The notes below the pieces were generated by a model, which saw nothing but the letters and a program-made list of their open reading frames with translations, was not told the DNA's origin and searched no databases. DNA of 64,000 nucleotides from Bolinopsis microptera (taxonomy: Eukaryota > Ctenophora > Tentaculata > Lobata > Bolinopsidae), in the NCBI RefSeq assembly GCF_026151205.1, contig NC_087083.1:12458944-12522943 (forward strand). Reading direction: 5' to 3'. The translations under genes and the position numbers were made by a program. Of this stretch, positions 9,058-21,414 are shown piece by piece (within the stretch, counting starts at the first letter, position 1; the number at the start of each line of letters is the position of its first letter).

Positions 9058-9628
9058 AGGCAGTGCGCCATCGACCGTAAAACGCGCGCGCTGATCATTG
9101 AATGGTTTTTTAGATCTTATTTCGGCCAGCACATTATTTCGGAAACAATCAAAAAGTTAAAATACTTCCTATATAACAATTTTGTTGAAATTTGGTCAGC
9201 GTACGTAAACACTTAAGTTCTACTGAACCTAAATTAGTTTGAGCAATTTCGGTGGTCAGAATTTGAGTTATCAACGGATTTATACCTATTTTGTCATGTT
9301 TAGACCTCTTTATCAAAGCCAATCTCTCCCAACTAAATTAAGTTTGCACGTTTGGTAATTCAGCATGATTCATTGTTCATGTTCAGGAACCGAAGATATG
9401 TTAAAATAAACGACAAAAATTAACGAATTTCGTCAAATTACGCGACTTTTACACCTAATTTTTTTCCAAAAGCCGCGCACCATCAAATATGGCACCTAGG
9501 CAAAACTCACTGATCATTCCAAAAAGGTATACAAAATTTGGTACTGTGAAAATTCTCACAGTCTCTAGAAAACAATGGTACACAAATTTTAAAAATCCGA
9601 TCAAGTTTATTTTATCGTGCACCCCCTA
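9058..9628 (+). mobile_element. hAT-like MITE, diverged subfamily, copy C
   Basis: Starts AGGCAGTGCGCCATCGACCG and ends TATCGTGCACCCCCTA. Internal sequence is only partly similar to the AGGTAGTG subfamily but shares the same ends and the GGCCAGCACA and GGCACCTAGGC stretches. Its partner copy is at 41960-42553. Confidence 0.75.
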
Positions 9629-9933
9629 TAAATCTAATTAGCGCTATCTAACGCTATTTAGCGTCATCTAGCTTCATTGAGCGTTGCATCTAGCGTGGCT
9701 CCAGCAAACCCTACCAGCTGGGGTATATCTCCAAAAGTAAAATAAATAGAACCTTTCGGTTTTCAACAAAATTTCCGTCTCGTAAATTTAAAGTTAGCTC
9801 CCACAAGGAGCCAAATTTGGGACAACTTAGATTTTGAATTGAACCGGAAAGTTTGATTTTATGGGCTAAATAAAAGATCGTAGCTTTTAAACTTTGCAAA
9901 TTAATGCTGTTGTCATGACTACTAGGCTAAATG
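9629..9933 (+). repeat. duplicated block segment without gene
   Basis: Colinear with about 42554-43225, where the second copy carries extra sequence and many single-base indels. No gene is seen. Confidence 0.6.
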
Positions 9934-10822
9934 TTGTCATACGTTGTATGACCCGCCGCGCACGAAGTGCGCGGCTCCAACTGTATCGTCACTATATATA
10001 GTGAAACGACCGTGGGGGTCACATTCACAACATGATACAAGCTACATGCAGCGTGCGAAAGCTGGTAAACTTTGAACTTGATGTGACGCGCGAGGACAAA
10101 CGTGCTGTTGAAAATCGATCACCTCTACTAGTTGCTCTAACCAGAGCCCTCTCGCTTGCAGTAGCGCGCGACCGCCGAAGGCGGCCAGGGATCCTACTTG
10201 TGAAACAAGCGCGTCACGCAGTACGCGTAGATACATGGCTACTATGTGAATCTACTAGCGAGCCCGGCAGGTAGTAAGGTTTTCTGGGTGGTGCCCAAGC
10301 TTTGCTTTGCAACTCCAAACTCAGCGACAATGTTATTAACGGGTGATACTCGTAAAATATTTGTTCCATATATTAGGACTGTCGACGAGTTTAACTCGGC
10401 GCCAAATGCATCCCAGAATCAGCACAATGAAGGGAACAAGATGCTGTTGGAATTTCAATTATTCATCTTCCACCTAGTGTTGTCCATACTCGGCTCACCT
10501 GGGGACCTCAGGCTATCATGTTCATAAACATAGAGATTCGGCGGAATGACAGGCTGAGCGCGGCCCAGTAATACTCGGCGCGCGTCCTGGTAGGTTATAA
10601 ACCTTCAACAATCAACAATGTTATGCAATGATATATCTTTTTGAAAATTGCATTGTACGGGTATCCCGTATCATTCATTAACAATTTTGAAAATTCAATA
10701 AACACGAATAAACTTTGTATCACGTCGTGACCCCCACGGTTGTTGCACTATGGTAGAGTTTCTACGATACAGGGGGTCGCGCCGCGCACTCTTGCGCGGC
10801 GGGTCATACAACGTATGACGAA
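9934..10822. mobile_element. foldback-type element with ~105 bp imperfect inverted repeats
   Basis: The left arm from 9934 (GTCATACGTTGTATGACCCG) pairs with the right arm ending at 10820. Both contain a CCGCGCAC stem and a GTGGGGGTCAC block. A third arm in the left-arm orientation follows at 10827-10935. The interior (10128-10250) resembles the arms of the large foldback at 27.8-38.1 kb, with shared CCCTCTCGCTTGCAGTAGCG and GACCGCCG. Non-coding. Confidence 0.7.
10495..10571 (+). mobile_element. tiny MITE T1 (77 bp)
   Basis: Begins TCACCTGGGGACC and ends GGCCCAGTAA. Flanked by the 8-bp duplication TACTCGGC (10487-10494 and 10572-10579). Same family as 36314, 37260 and 43415. Confidence 0.85.
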
Positions 10823-10935
10823 AAAGCTTTGTCATATTTTGTAGACCCGCCGCGTACGAGTGCGCGGCTGTATCGTAGTCGCGATACAAGGCCATAACTT
10901 AGTGAAACGACAATGTAGGTCACGACGTGATACAA

Positions 10936-11263
10936 AAAAGCTTCCGAGCGACATGCGATCACAAATCAGCATCATAATAACTAATAATGTAGCAAACATG
11001 AAACACATAATAGTTCGCGCATGTCGAATTGGCGATCACCTAGCTCTTTAAAATATTTTTACTGTAAATTTTAACGGGTGATACTTGTGAAATATCTTTT
11101 GCAAATATTAGACTGTCGACGAGTTCAACTCGGCGCGCGTCTTGGTAGATTATAAATCTACAAATGGACTATAACGCAGATGTGCTTACCAGGCACGCCA
11201 ATCATTGTGCGTGACGCTCTTTTCAAGCTTCCTGAACAAAGGAACGAGCAACTGTGTAGCAAG
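10936..11263 (+). repeat. dispersed repeat tail
   Basis: Matches 51606-51905 with indels, through GCAAACATGAAACACATAAT and CTTACCAGGCACGC. No gene is seen. Confidence 0.7.
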
Positions 11264-11482
11264 TTCTGGTGTCACAAGCAATATAAAGTGGGATGCTTTA
11301 ATTTATCGTCATGACCTCTAAGTGGGTTTCACACCATTGCTTTGGCTGGCAATTTCCCGTTTGAGCGACCCCTTGAGCTGGCAACCTCCAATAACAGCCA
11401 CATAAACAGCTGGGAAAATAGCCAACAAGGTAATGGAAATTTATTGAAGGCATATAGCAAGGAGAGAAAGTGGACCCACAAA
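11264..11482 (+). repeat. dispersed repeat R, copy 2
   Basis: Direct copy of 2975-3178, slightly longer because of small insertions. The ORFs predicted here are chance frames. Confidence 0.75.
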
Positions 11483-11660
11483 ACACCACATTTACCGTCA
11501 GATCTCCACTTTCTCTTGGCCCTCCCTTGGAGTGAAGTGATTGTACACATAGTATCTATTTTGTTATTGTTTATCTTGTCCAATATAATATGTTATTGAC
11601 GTTATACGCTCAATAATACAATTGTGACTAATTTGTTCTCATATAATGTTGTCCGGGTGT
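11483..11660. other. no gene seen
   Basis: AT-rich sequence between repeat R and the minisatellite. Nothing recognised. Confidence 0.5.
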
Positions 11661-12110
11661 AGGGGGAAATTCAACAACAAACCCACTATTCAGTAGTTAA
11701 CAAGTGTTACACCACTGCTCTAATAGTTCCCTGGTTTACTAACCACTGCTACTAATACCAGTAACACCACAGCCTACTAGATACCATTTTAACACCACTG
11801 CTACTATTACCATGGTTACACCACTGCTAATAGTTATACCATGTTACCACTGCTACCTAGTTAAACAGGTCACACCACACTGTTACCAGTTACCATTGTA
11901 ACAACTACTACAACAAGTTACCATGTTTATACCCACTGCTACTAGTTACCATTGGTTTACACCACTGCTACTAGTTACCATGTAAACCACGCTACTAGTT
12001 ACCATGGTTACACCACTGCTACTAGTAACCATGGTTTCAAAACCACTGCTACTATTACCATGGTAATCACCCACTGCAACTAGTTACCAAAGGGTAAACC
12101 ACTATCACCT
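11660..12110. repeat. degenerate minisatellite, unit near CCATGGTTACACCACTGCTA
   Basis: About 15 imperfect copies of a 25-30 bp unit built from CCACTGCTACTAGTTACCATGG. Frequent single-base gains and losses make the period irregular. Confidence 0.85.
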
Positions 12111-13989
12111 TTGATTAAAAATTTTGATCGGTTTAAAATGGCAGTTTCAAAAATATTATTTCATACAATCTTGTTTAAACCGCTTTGAAATACTTACAAT
12201 AAAAAATTAATCTAACAATTATGAAATAATTTTGAATCTAACAAATGATTATCATTAACCTCATACAGCCGTGGCCGATAACACTTTGAACGAGCATGAA
12301 GTGAAAGAACTTAATATTGCTAACCATAATTTTTGTCTTATTTTGGCGATCACTACCGAAATCTTTCACAGCTCTGGTGCAGTATTCGTTTACTGAAACT
12401 AAAAATGATCAACAACCTTTGCGTGTATAAATACGGATTTACAAGTTCAAAGCCCGGATCTTTGACAAGCTGACAAGGGTATCGCTATCTTAAACAGAAT
12501 CAATCTGAGACAGTCATTTCAAAGCTTGAGGGGGGGGGGGGGGTGGCAATTTAGCCACATACCCTTAATAATATGCTCAAAACCCAATTTTATGGAGCTC
12601 TACATGTAGCCTAGTTGCTCTGAACACGTATATAAATTTCATCAGGATAGGTACACAAAATGACTGAGTATGAACAAAAAACCAATGCCCATAATTGGGC
12701 CATACGCACCAAATTTGGTAGATTTCGTCCCGTAAATTTGTCAAATATCAATATTTTTGGAATATACCTTACTTATATTAAAGGTAAGCGCTAAACTTAA
12801 CTACATCTTATTCTCTGTCAAGTTATAGACTTTATATCCTGTTTAAATGTGGATAACAAGGTTTAAGCGCAAAGACCACAAAAAAAGAACAAAATGCTCG
12901 AAATCTCGTATCATATTGGATCGTCGATATTCCGCGTGAATTGATCTCATTAAAATTGTAACAACTCATCAGTTTTCAAAATTTTGCATGAAATATTCGG
13001 AATCGACTTAAATAGCATTCCCCTTATATAGAAGAACAGATTTTTGAATTTACTCCTCCAAAATAATTTGGCGCAAAATTCAGAATTTGGCCGCCAAACG
13101 TGCTTGATACATGTTTCGTATCCAAATATATGGTTAGAACTATCGGGGAAGCCAAGGGGATTTTAGGGAATGCCTTATTTGATTTAGGCAATCCCCAAGA
13201 TAAAGGTTTCCCCATAATACCCAAAAAAATACTGAATATTCATTGTGGGGCAACATCCATTTTTGCAGATGGATGCTCAGTTGAAAATGCTTATTATTTA
13301 TAGTTATACAAAATCAGGGTTTTGGTTTGTATATTGCTTTCTGTAAGATCTGATGAGTACATGCATGAGAACTTGTACTCTAGGTCAGACATCAAACTTA
13401 GGTCCATATATACCGAGACCGCATCCCTACCTTTGGACTGGTAATGCAAGAGTTTTTCTGCTAGTTTCGTCTTTTAAGGTGTTTGACTATGCCATGGTGT
13501 TGTTCGGCATACATAATTCCATCTTTAAGATAACCCCATATTGAATGCATAATAAGCTGCCTGAGGTCCCTTTTTCTAGCAATTCTGCTAGATCTTCAAT
13601 GTCGTTTATGCCATCGATCGGACTTTTACTCTCCACAAATGAAATTTTTGTCCCCTCCTCACTCAGTTCCAATGAATGAACCAAGATATCAGTGCCCAAC
13701 CTCAGAATACCTTTAAATTTTTGAACATTTTTTTCACTATCCACTTTGCAATGTGGGTATTAACAATGAGCCAGTGCCTTGCTGGCCTTTGAAAAAATCC
13801 CCTACAATTGGCCCAGTTCAATTGAGTATTAATCACACCAACTTAAGAACTCATCCAATTTTAGAATCCATTAGAAAGTTGAATGTAGAGCTGCACTACT
13901 AAATTTGCGCTCTCGAGATAGAAAATACAAGCACTTTACAATAGAGTATAACTCTGCTTGTGATGAATCCAAAGCTCACTTGGACATTA
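12111..13989. other. AT-rich non-coding DNA
   Basis: No gene or known element recognised. A 12-bp G run lies near 12531. Around 13142-13212 there is a self-complementary segment with GGGGAA, GGGGATT, AATCCCC and TTCCCC blocks; a related GGGGAATGCCTTA hairpin recurs near 15657. Confidence 0.5.
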
Positions 13990-14960
13990 AAATTTTCAAA
14001 ATGATCAAAATAAGGGGGCAGGAGGGGGGTTACTTTAGAAATTTTTTCACGAAAATTGATTTTATTAGTTGTTTCTGAAAGAGGGGAGTGGTATCTACTA
14101 TTGTTTTTTGTCCCATGGAAAAATTTTGGTTCCTCGCCGAAATTATCGCCGTACAAAGGTCAGCTGCCCCCCCCCCAACACATATCATTTAAAATGTATT
14201 GCACGATCGATTTTTCAATCGCGCACCCTGAAAATCGAGTCTAAAAATCTATCTTTTTTATCTGAGCTCTGCGTAATTGCATCACATTAAAACAGTTTTT
14301 AATCTATTAACTTATTACACATTTGTGCTATGCTTTAGAACACTTTATATCCACCAATTGGTCATTGCTGAAATTGAATTAATTTAACATTCAAAAAAAA
14401 AATTTTATATAATACAAAAAAATCTATCTTCTCCTACATTTATGAGCAATCACCTGAAACTTTCAGGATTGTTCTAAGGACCAATTAGAAACTTGCTAGG
14501 TCTATCAAATTTTAATGATAGGCCTTATAAAAGTTTATATTCGATTTTGAAATCATGTACCTGGAAAAAATCGTCAAAAACTGAGAGTCCAAAATAATTC
14601 AAAACGAATAAAAACAATTCTAAGGCCAATCTTAACATTCTGATAGACCTGAATTTAAGAATGGACCCTTATAACATACCCAGACACGTTTCAAGGTGAT
14701 TGCCAAAAATTGTAAGAAGATGGAATTAAAAAACGCGATATTATCATGGCGCGTGATTGAAATCGCTCGCGCAAATATAATTACACATAGCTCCTGACCA
14801 ATGACTAGTTCCTAAAAATCGGCTGGATAAACATTTTTTTCCATGGTACAAAAACAACTAAATAAATATCACTCCCCACCTATCAAAAACAATTATAAAC
14901 TCACTTTCGAGAGAAATTTCAAAAAGACCCCCCCTGCCCCCTTAAGTTGGGTAGAAGCGT
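13990..14960. mobile_element. foldback palindrome of ~970 bp
   Basis: The left side (AAATAAGGGGGCAGG near 14007, then GGGGAGTGGTAT and CCATGGAAAAA) is the imperfect reverse complement of the right side (TTCCATGGTACA, ATCACTCCCCACC, CTGCCCCCTTAA near 14942). Toward the centre, two GCAATCACC/GGTGATTGCC blocks continue the symmetry. Diverged arms of ~450 bp; no ORF and no obvious target duplication. Confidence 0.7.
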
Positions 14961-16956
14961 ATTGTTCCAAAGTATTTCCCAGTAGACTACGGTCCTACGA
15001 ACCACGACTTGTAAAGCATGAGCATAAGCATTAATCACAGTTGGATCTGGTTTAAAGACACTGAAAACCCAGTCAGTTTTGTTTTCGAGCCATTGTTTTC
15101 GATGGTGGGCCTTGGGGTTGCCAGATTGATCGTTGGAGACGAAACCCCGAGGTAAATCTTAGTTTGGCCTAAAGGTGCAGTGACCTTTTCTTGGCTACTA
15201 GACTGTACAATACACTAACAAAAGGAAGTTTGACAAGCCTGCGTCAGAATAGGTCCGTGACACATATACTCAAACTTGTCTTGTTTAGTGCCACAATATT
15301 CGTTCAGACCATTTTAATGACACTGTTCAATTTGTTTGTAATACTATATGTCTGTTCTAGTTATCGATATCGAAAACACCATTGTTCTTTAAGATGGATT
15401 CAGTTAAGCACTGTTCGATAGTGAGCATTGTAGCCCTTTGGAACCGAATATCTAGTATAAAGTGCAGTGCCTGTAGATTGCTATTTGAGAGAAAGCGCAA
15501 ATAGGTGGCGGCCACAACAGTCAACAACCTAATGTCTCAGACTTTGAAATATAGCCTCATTCTCTATATATCGTGATAACGCCATAGAATAGCATCTGTA
15601 AACAGTAAAAAATACATACTAGCACAGGTGGTATTTTAAGTAATTTGGGGTATTATGGGGAATGCCTTAGTGATTTGGAAATCCCCCATCATAAGTACCA
15701 CCTAAATACACTTTTTGCTCCCCCTATATTATTCCATTCCGGTTTAAAAAATTTAACTACAAGAGAAAAGGTGTCAGCAACGAACCATACTTCCATAGCA
15801 ATTTGTCAATCTTCGAATTCCATACAGACACATGAAATAAATATACATGTATAATATAGTATTCATCTTTAATTAATTCTATCACGTGGCAGTTAAATAC
15901 AATCTACAATACAAGTACATTTTCATTGTGTCTGGTTAATGAATACTTTTATTCATTGCGGTCTGTTTTGTTAACTTACACCCTACCCTTTTATAACTGC
16001 GGCAGTGAAATTCCCGGTTTCAAACCAAGTATCTTAATAAATTCCTTACCTTAAAAAAAAGAAGTACAATTGTAACCCGAATTCCTCTTCCTCAGCGACA
16101 CAAATTTGTCAAATTGACACAAACCGCTGTGTCGACAAGATAAATTCACACAGCAAGGACATCGATACACCAGTTTATGTCAATATTATCTTCAATTTGC
16201 GTCCTCTTAACTTGCCCTCAAAATTATTGGGACTGCTGGTCCAACCTCACAAAATCCACCTTTGTACTTAATGAAAATTAACAAACATGAATAAATAAAA
16301 GAGATAAACCATAATTAATCCACCTTTTTATCCAGGCTATACGAAGTTCCTAAAGAGTAGCAGCCGAGAAACATGATTTCCCCTAACGAGTGGTCGCATC
16401 CTACAGCTGGAATTATGAATCTAAATTGCTTTTGAAGTGCCTTAGTTGCAGAAACAAAAAACGAGTTACATAAGGATATTTTGAATATAACAGTCAATAA
16501 TTCAAGGGTCATATGAATAAGACTGGCGATAATGCATAACGTATAATATTTAAAGTATGTGACAAATTGAAAATTCGAAACTCTGAGTAAATACTTCATA
16601 TATATATAAGTTCACTTTGAAATAAAAAAAAGCGTTTAGCGTGTAAGTATTTCGAAATAACAAACTAACTAAAATTCATAAATAAAATCAACTATCTTAA
16701 CGACAAGAAATACGAATATTATCATCGATTGGTTTTTTATAACAATAAAAAAAACCTGTCATATACAGAACCTGAAAGCCTAGTTGGAGGTCACCGTATA
16801 GTTATACACATCGGATTGGTTTTAAAATCCCTCCAAATTATTTCAAACAATTTGATTGTTATTTTAATCAATGAAGAAAAGTAGTTTTCAGAAACTAGAA
16901 TGTACTACAAAAATATTAGTTTTTAAAACCTGAATTATAAGGCTGACTGATAATTA
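14961..16956. other. AT-rich non-coding DNA
   Basis: No gene recognised. A short piece at 15983-16018 (CTACCCTTTT, then AACTGCGGCAGTGAAAT) repeats one at 7384-7416, upstream of the LINE ORF1, so it may be a 5'UTR scrap of that element. Confidence 0.5.
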
Positions 16957-17030
16957 GGGCTGATAGCTCCAATTGGTAAAGCACCATGCATGTAAACTCG
17001 GAGGTTCACATATGTTAGGCGGATCATCTC
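16957..17030 (+). repeat. tRNA-derived SINE head (tRNA-like sequence)
   Basis: GGGCTGATAGCTCCAATTGG resembles a tRNA acceptor and D-arm with box A. It is followed by a TGTAAAC anticodon-loop-like stretch (threonine-type TGT) and GAGGTTCACA as a weak box B. The T-arm and acceptor do not close well, so a functional tRNA is unlikely. A SINE of tRNA origin is the best reading. Confidence 0.45.
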
Positions 17031-18690
17031 CCGGCATGAGCCGGCAAAAGATTTATTCCGGATTGCTCAATTGGAAAACAGTCAATTCAAATACAGCATG
17101 CAGATACAATCACAGTCCCAACCACGACTTTTCAGTCCCTTCCATCAGACCGTCCCAACTAACAAAACCAATCAGAACCGATTCCCTACATCTTGCATAC
17201 CTCCATCTGGGATGCCTTCAGTTTATCTTTACTCGTGGTATTAAAACATCGTTTACAGAACTATCAGTTAGTAGTACAGTACTACACAACGAAATTCCGC
17301 CACCCCAACAAAATATCGTATGTCATCATATTACAGAAACTATATAAAAAGCAAAGAGTCTGTTGCTCGATGGAAAGACTAATTTAATATCAAAGGTTAC
17401 TTTGTTTATATGCCTCAAAGAATTTTAATTGTGTATTAAGGAGGTTAGAGGTTATGAACAAATGGACATTGGCTTGTAATATGATTTACAATGGGAAGTA
17501 GTTCAAGGCTGACCGGTTTTTTGTAATCGAGTTACTATTTGAAACGGGCGACAGGCCCACAAGCCAGATTAGACAGTAGACATGTTCTGGGCTGACTTTG
17601 TAAGTGAGCCATTTTCGTACAAACATGTCCAGCAACTCCGAAGTGCAAAATGTTTCAGTATCTGAAACTACTCTGAGACAAAATGAAAATAGCATCCAAA
17701 CACCATAGCAATTTTTATCAATATAATCGAATATCAGCACAGTCCAGGTAATATGAACAATGTTCCTTATTTGCGGAAATATTCACAACTGATGGAAATA
17801 TTCCGCACATATGCCACCTCACATACCAGAGCAAATCCAACACAGTATAATGAAAAAAAAAACAATAATATCCCATTGCAAACATCGGTACTAATCAAAA
17901 GTTCTGTCAAACTTTCACAATTCACGGATATTTTACTGTGCCATTTTAAATGTATTTTTACGACGTAATGATCCAGGGGGGTGACTTCCCCAACCCCCCT
18001 CTCGGCGGTAGACGATGCATAACCGTTCAGAAGCAAGACCCACTCCTATATATATCCGGTCTACTAGCTGTAAGGTGTCTCAGCTACATGGGTTGGGTCC
18101 CCCATTTTTTTATACAAAAAATTTCTCGGATTTATGTAGCACGCGGATAACCATTTTGATATACCGATGAATGAATTTTACCAATTAAAAGACACAAGTA
18201 AGCGCGGCGTGACGTGCATCCAATGTACAAAATAAGCGAGTTTAACTGTCATTAATAAGAAGGCTATTTATCCTGGATTTCTTAAGAGAACAGATATTTA
18301 GCCTTGCATACGGCGCGGCCAACCCACATATTTAGCTTAGCCTAAGAAACCCTATTTAGCCTGCTATACTGCCTAGCCTGTCTAGATTTTTTTGTAGGGA
18401 AGTGTTGCTTAAAAATAACATCTCTTCGAGGGGGACTTAGACCCTCCCTATGCGCTTCACCATTACCATTAGTTTGTTTAAATATTTTGGATCGTATCAT
18501 ATTTATTGTTGTATGGGGTCGGGAACAACCAAATAAAATGTGTGACACTACGACCGTGACTAAAAATATTGACTAGGTTCCAACGCCCATATTATTTCAC
18601 CAATTCTTAACAGTTAAAATTATCTTGATTGTCAATATATTCATTAAGTAGTACGTATGAAAGATTCCTAAATGAAATGCTCCTTTAATA
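17031..18690. other. non-coding DNA, nothing recognised
   Basis: Several 60-120 residue frames occur but none has recognisable domains. May include the body of the SINE-like unit at its left end. Confidence 0.45.
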
Positions 18691-19930
18691 AAAACAGTAA
18701 AAAATTAAATTAGTCGAGATCCAGTCTGCTACAAGTAGGGCAAGTTCCTGCAGGGGTTTTGCGCCTTGTGCATAAGCACGAAATTCATCACTCAGCTCAC
18801 CCAGTTTTTAGATTCAGCCAAATCGAGGATGTTTCAAAGGGTATCAAGGATTATCACTCGGCCAAAATACCGTTGTACAGATCCTAAATCGTAGGTGATT
18901 AAATTAATCCTCCACATTCCAGTCTTACCCTCCAATTGGACAAAAAATCAATAGCTGAAGTAGCTCTGAACAACCGATTAAACCTGTATGATACTGGCCT
19001 CCACTCTCCAGCACGCCAATTTTTAGATTCAAGCAAAATACCGGTACAAACATATTCGTAGGGCCTAAATTACATCCCTCCAGATCAAGTCCTTATTCTT
19101 CAATTGAAACATAACTCCATAGCTGATGAAAGTATAAAATCAACTGGAGTAGTAAAAACAAAAGATTTTACGTAGAATTTTATTGTCTGACTATATATAT
19201 ATAGTCAAACTTTGTGTTAGGTTGAGATGACGGAAAATTCTAACCTTTTCGTTGTTCGCTGTCAATGTCCTATCCTTTTCTTTTCCTGCTTAATTTGTGC
19301 TCCTTTAATATAAACAGTGGAAAATTAATTTTAGTCGAGATCTCAGGTCTCTACAATGTCGGCAAATTCCTGCAGGGGTTTGGGCCTTGTGCAGAAGCAC
19401 GAGCTTCACTCGGCTCACCATGTTTGAGATCCAAGCAAATCAAGGATGTTCAAAGGGTACAAGTTGTTCAACTCGACAAAATACCGATAGAAATTATTTC
19501 GTAGGCCCTAAATTACTCTTCCAGATCCAGTCTTACTCTTCAAGTTGAATTGGACGTAACTCTTAATAGCAGAAGTAGCTCTGATACGTCCGACTAGAAC
19601 CTATAAGACTGGCCTCCAGTTCGCCATTTTTGGGATTCAAGCAAATTGAGGATGTTTAAAATTAAAGGGTGCAAACTGTTTAGCTCGACAAAATACCGGT
19701 AGAAATTATTTCGTAGGCCCTTAATTACTCCTTCAGGTCCAGTCTTACTCTTCAAGTTCAATTGGACATAACTCAATAGCTGATGTAAGTATAATCAACT
19801 GAGTAGAAATAACAATAAAATTTACGTAGAATTTATCGTCTTGCACTATTTATAATTTGTTCAACTTTGTGGTAGTTTGAGATGGACGGAATTTCTAACC
19901 TATTCGTTGTTGGCTGTCAATGTCATATCC
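18691..19930 (+). repeat. two tandem diverged ~600 bp repeats
   Basis: About 18690-19260 and 19295-19930 are direct repeats sharing TAGTCGAGAT, TTCCTGCAGGGGTTT, CTTGTGCA.AAGCACGA and a closing TTTACGTAGAATTT. Inside each, a shorter motif with ATAACTC.ATAGCTGA is itself repeated. Identity is moderate with many indels. No coding. Confidence 0.75.
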
Positions 19931-20572
19931 TTTTTCTTTTCCTGATTTTCCTGGAAAAGAATGATATCACTTAGCGTAACATCATACATACGGACTTTTT
20001 CTGGTCCGGCATTTTGTTAGACGTTGGAACTTTGCACAATTATAAAATTGTCGAATAGTCAATAGACTATAAAAGTGAATACTTAATAATGGGAACGATA
20101 GAATCCGTTTATTTTATTTCAAACATCATACCTTGGAGTTGACTGTAGAAACCCTGAACTAGGAAGATCAGTAGAGGCAGTGCGATCAAAACATTAACTT
20201 TCATTCTCACTTCACCTGATTTCGAGAGTCGTTGTCTTTGGTTGATTTAGCTAATTGAAAATGTATATTGTGTTAACGCAAATATTTTATCAAGATCTCC
20301 AACAACGATTATATGCATAAACGATATGATGCAAAAACGAAAACTCGATTAAAACTAAAAATGCTGAAGTATTGAGGTCAAGCAAACAAATAAAAGCCCA
20401 AATCAGTTTGAATTTTATTCATTTAACGGTTTGGTCATTTATATGATTAAAATGAAAAGCGTCAAATAATTTATGAGGGGCTGCAATAACAGTTGTGTTT
20501 GGAATCCCTTACTATTTTAAAATGACCGGATGTGTATGTAACATATCATTAGAGGGGAAAGGGTTCGGGAGA
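19931..20572. other. no gene seen
   Basis: AT-rich sequence without recognisable features up to the minisatellite. Confidence 0.5.
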
Positions 20573-21335
20573 CCCTAAAGTGACTTACAGGGCGGGAGTA
20601 TAGACTAAATGGGGGGGGGGGAGCGTAATAATGTAATTTCTACACTGTGTTTAAATTTAAAGGTACTTACAGGGCAGGAGTAACAACTAAATGGGGAGGG
20701 GGAGCTTATAAATAATATAATTTCTACACTGTGTTTAAATTTAAAGTGACTTACAGGGTAGGAGAAACAACAGACAACTAGATGGGGAGGGGGATCGTAA
20801 TAATGTAATTTCTACACTGTGTTTAAATTTAAAGTGACTTACAGGGCAGGAGTAACAACTAGATGGGGAGGGGGAGCTTATAAATAATGTAATTTCTACA
20901 CTGTGTTTAAATTTAAAGTGACTAACAGGGTAGGAGTAACAACTAGATGGGGAGGGGATCGTAATACTTTAATTTCTACACTGTGTTTAAATTTAAAGTT
21001 ACTTACAGGGCAGGAAAACAACTTAATAGGGAGGGAGAGTGTAATAATGTAATTTCTACACTGTGTTTAAATTTAAAGTTACTTACAGGGCAGGAAAACA
21101 ACTAAATGGGGAGGGGGAGCTTATAAATAATATAATTTCTACACTGTGTTTAAATTTAAAGTGACTTACAGGGTAGGAGAAACAACTAAATGGGGAGGGG
21201 GATCGTAATACTTTAATTTCTACACTGTGTTTAAATTTAAAGTTACTTACAGGGCAGGAAAACAACTAAATAAGGAGGGAGAGTGTAATAATGTAATTTC
21301 TACACTGTGTTTAAATTTAAAGTGACTTACAGGGC
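20573..21335. repeat. 80-88 bp minisatellite, 9 copies
   Basis: Each unit holds TTTCTACACTGTGTTTAAAT, then TTACAGGG.AGGA, AACAACTA and GGGGAGGGGGA. The TACACT anchors fall at 20641, 20725, 20813, 20897, 20977, 21057, 21140, 21221 and 21301. Units alternate between AGCTTATAAATAAT and ATCGTAATA variants, which suggests amplification as higher-order pairs. A 16-bp G run occurs near 20607. Confidence 0.95.
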
Positions 21336-21414
21336 AACAGTATAGGGACTACGGGTGGAAGATGAATAATCAAAATTCCAACAGGATCTTGTAGTGTATC
21401 GCGTGTAATTGGAT

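Noticed and set aside
16957-17030. Functional tRNA gene
   Set aside because: The T-arm and acceptor stem do not pair convincingly; a SINE-type relic fits better.
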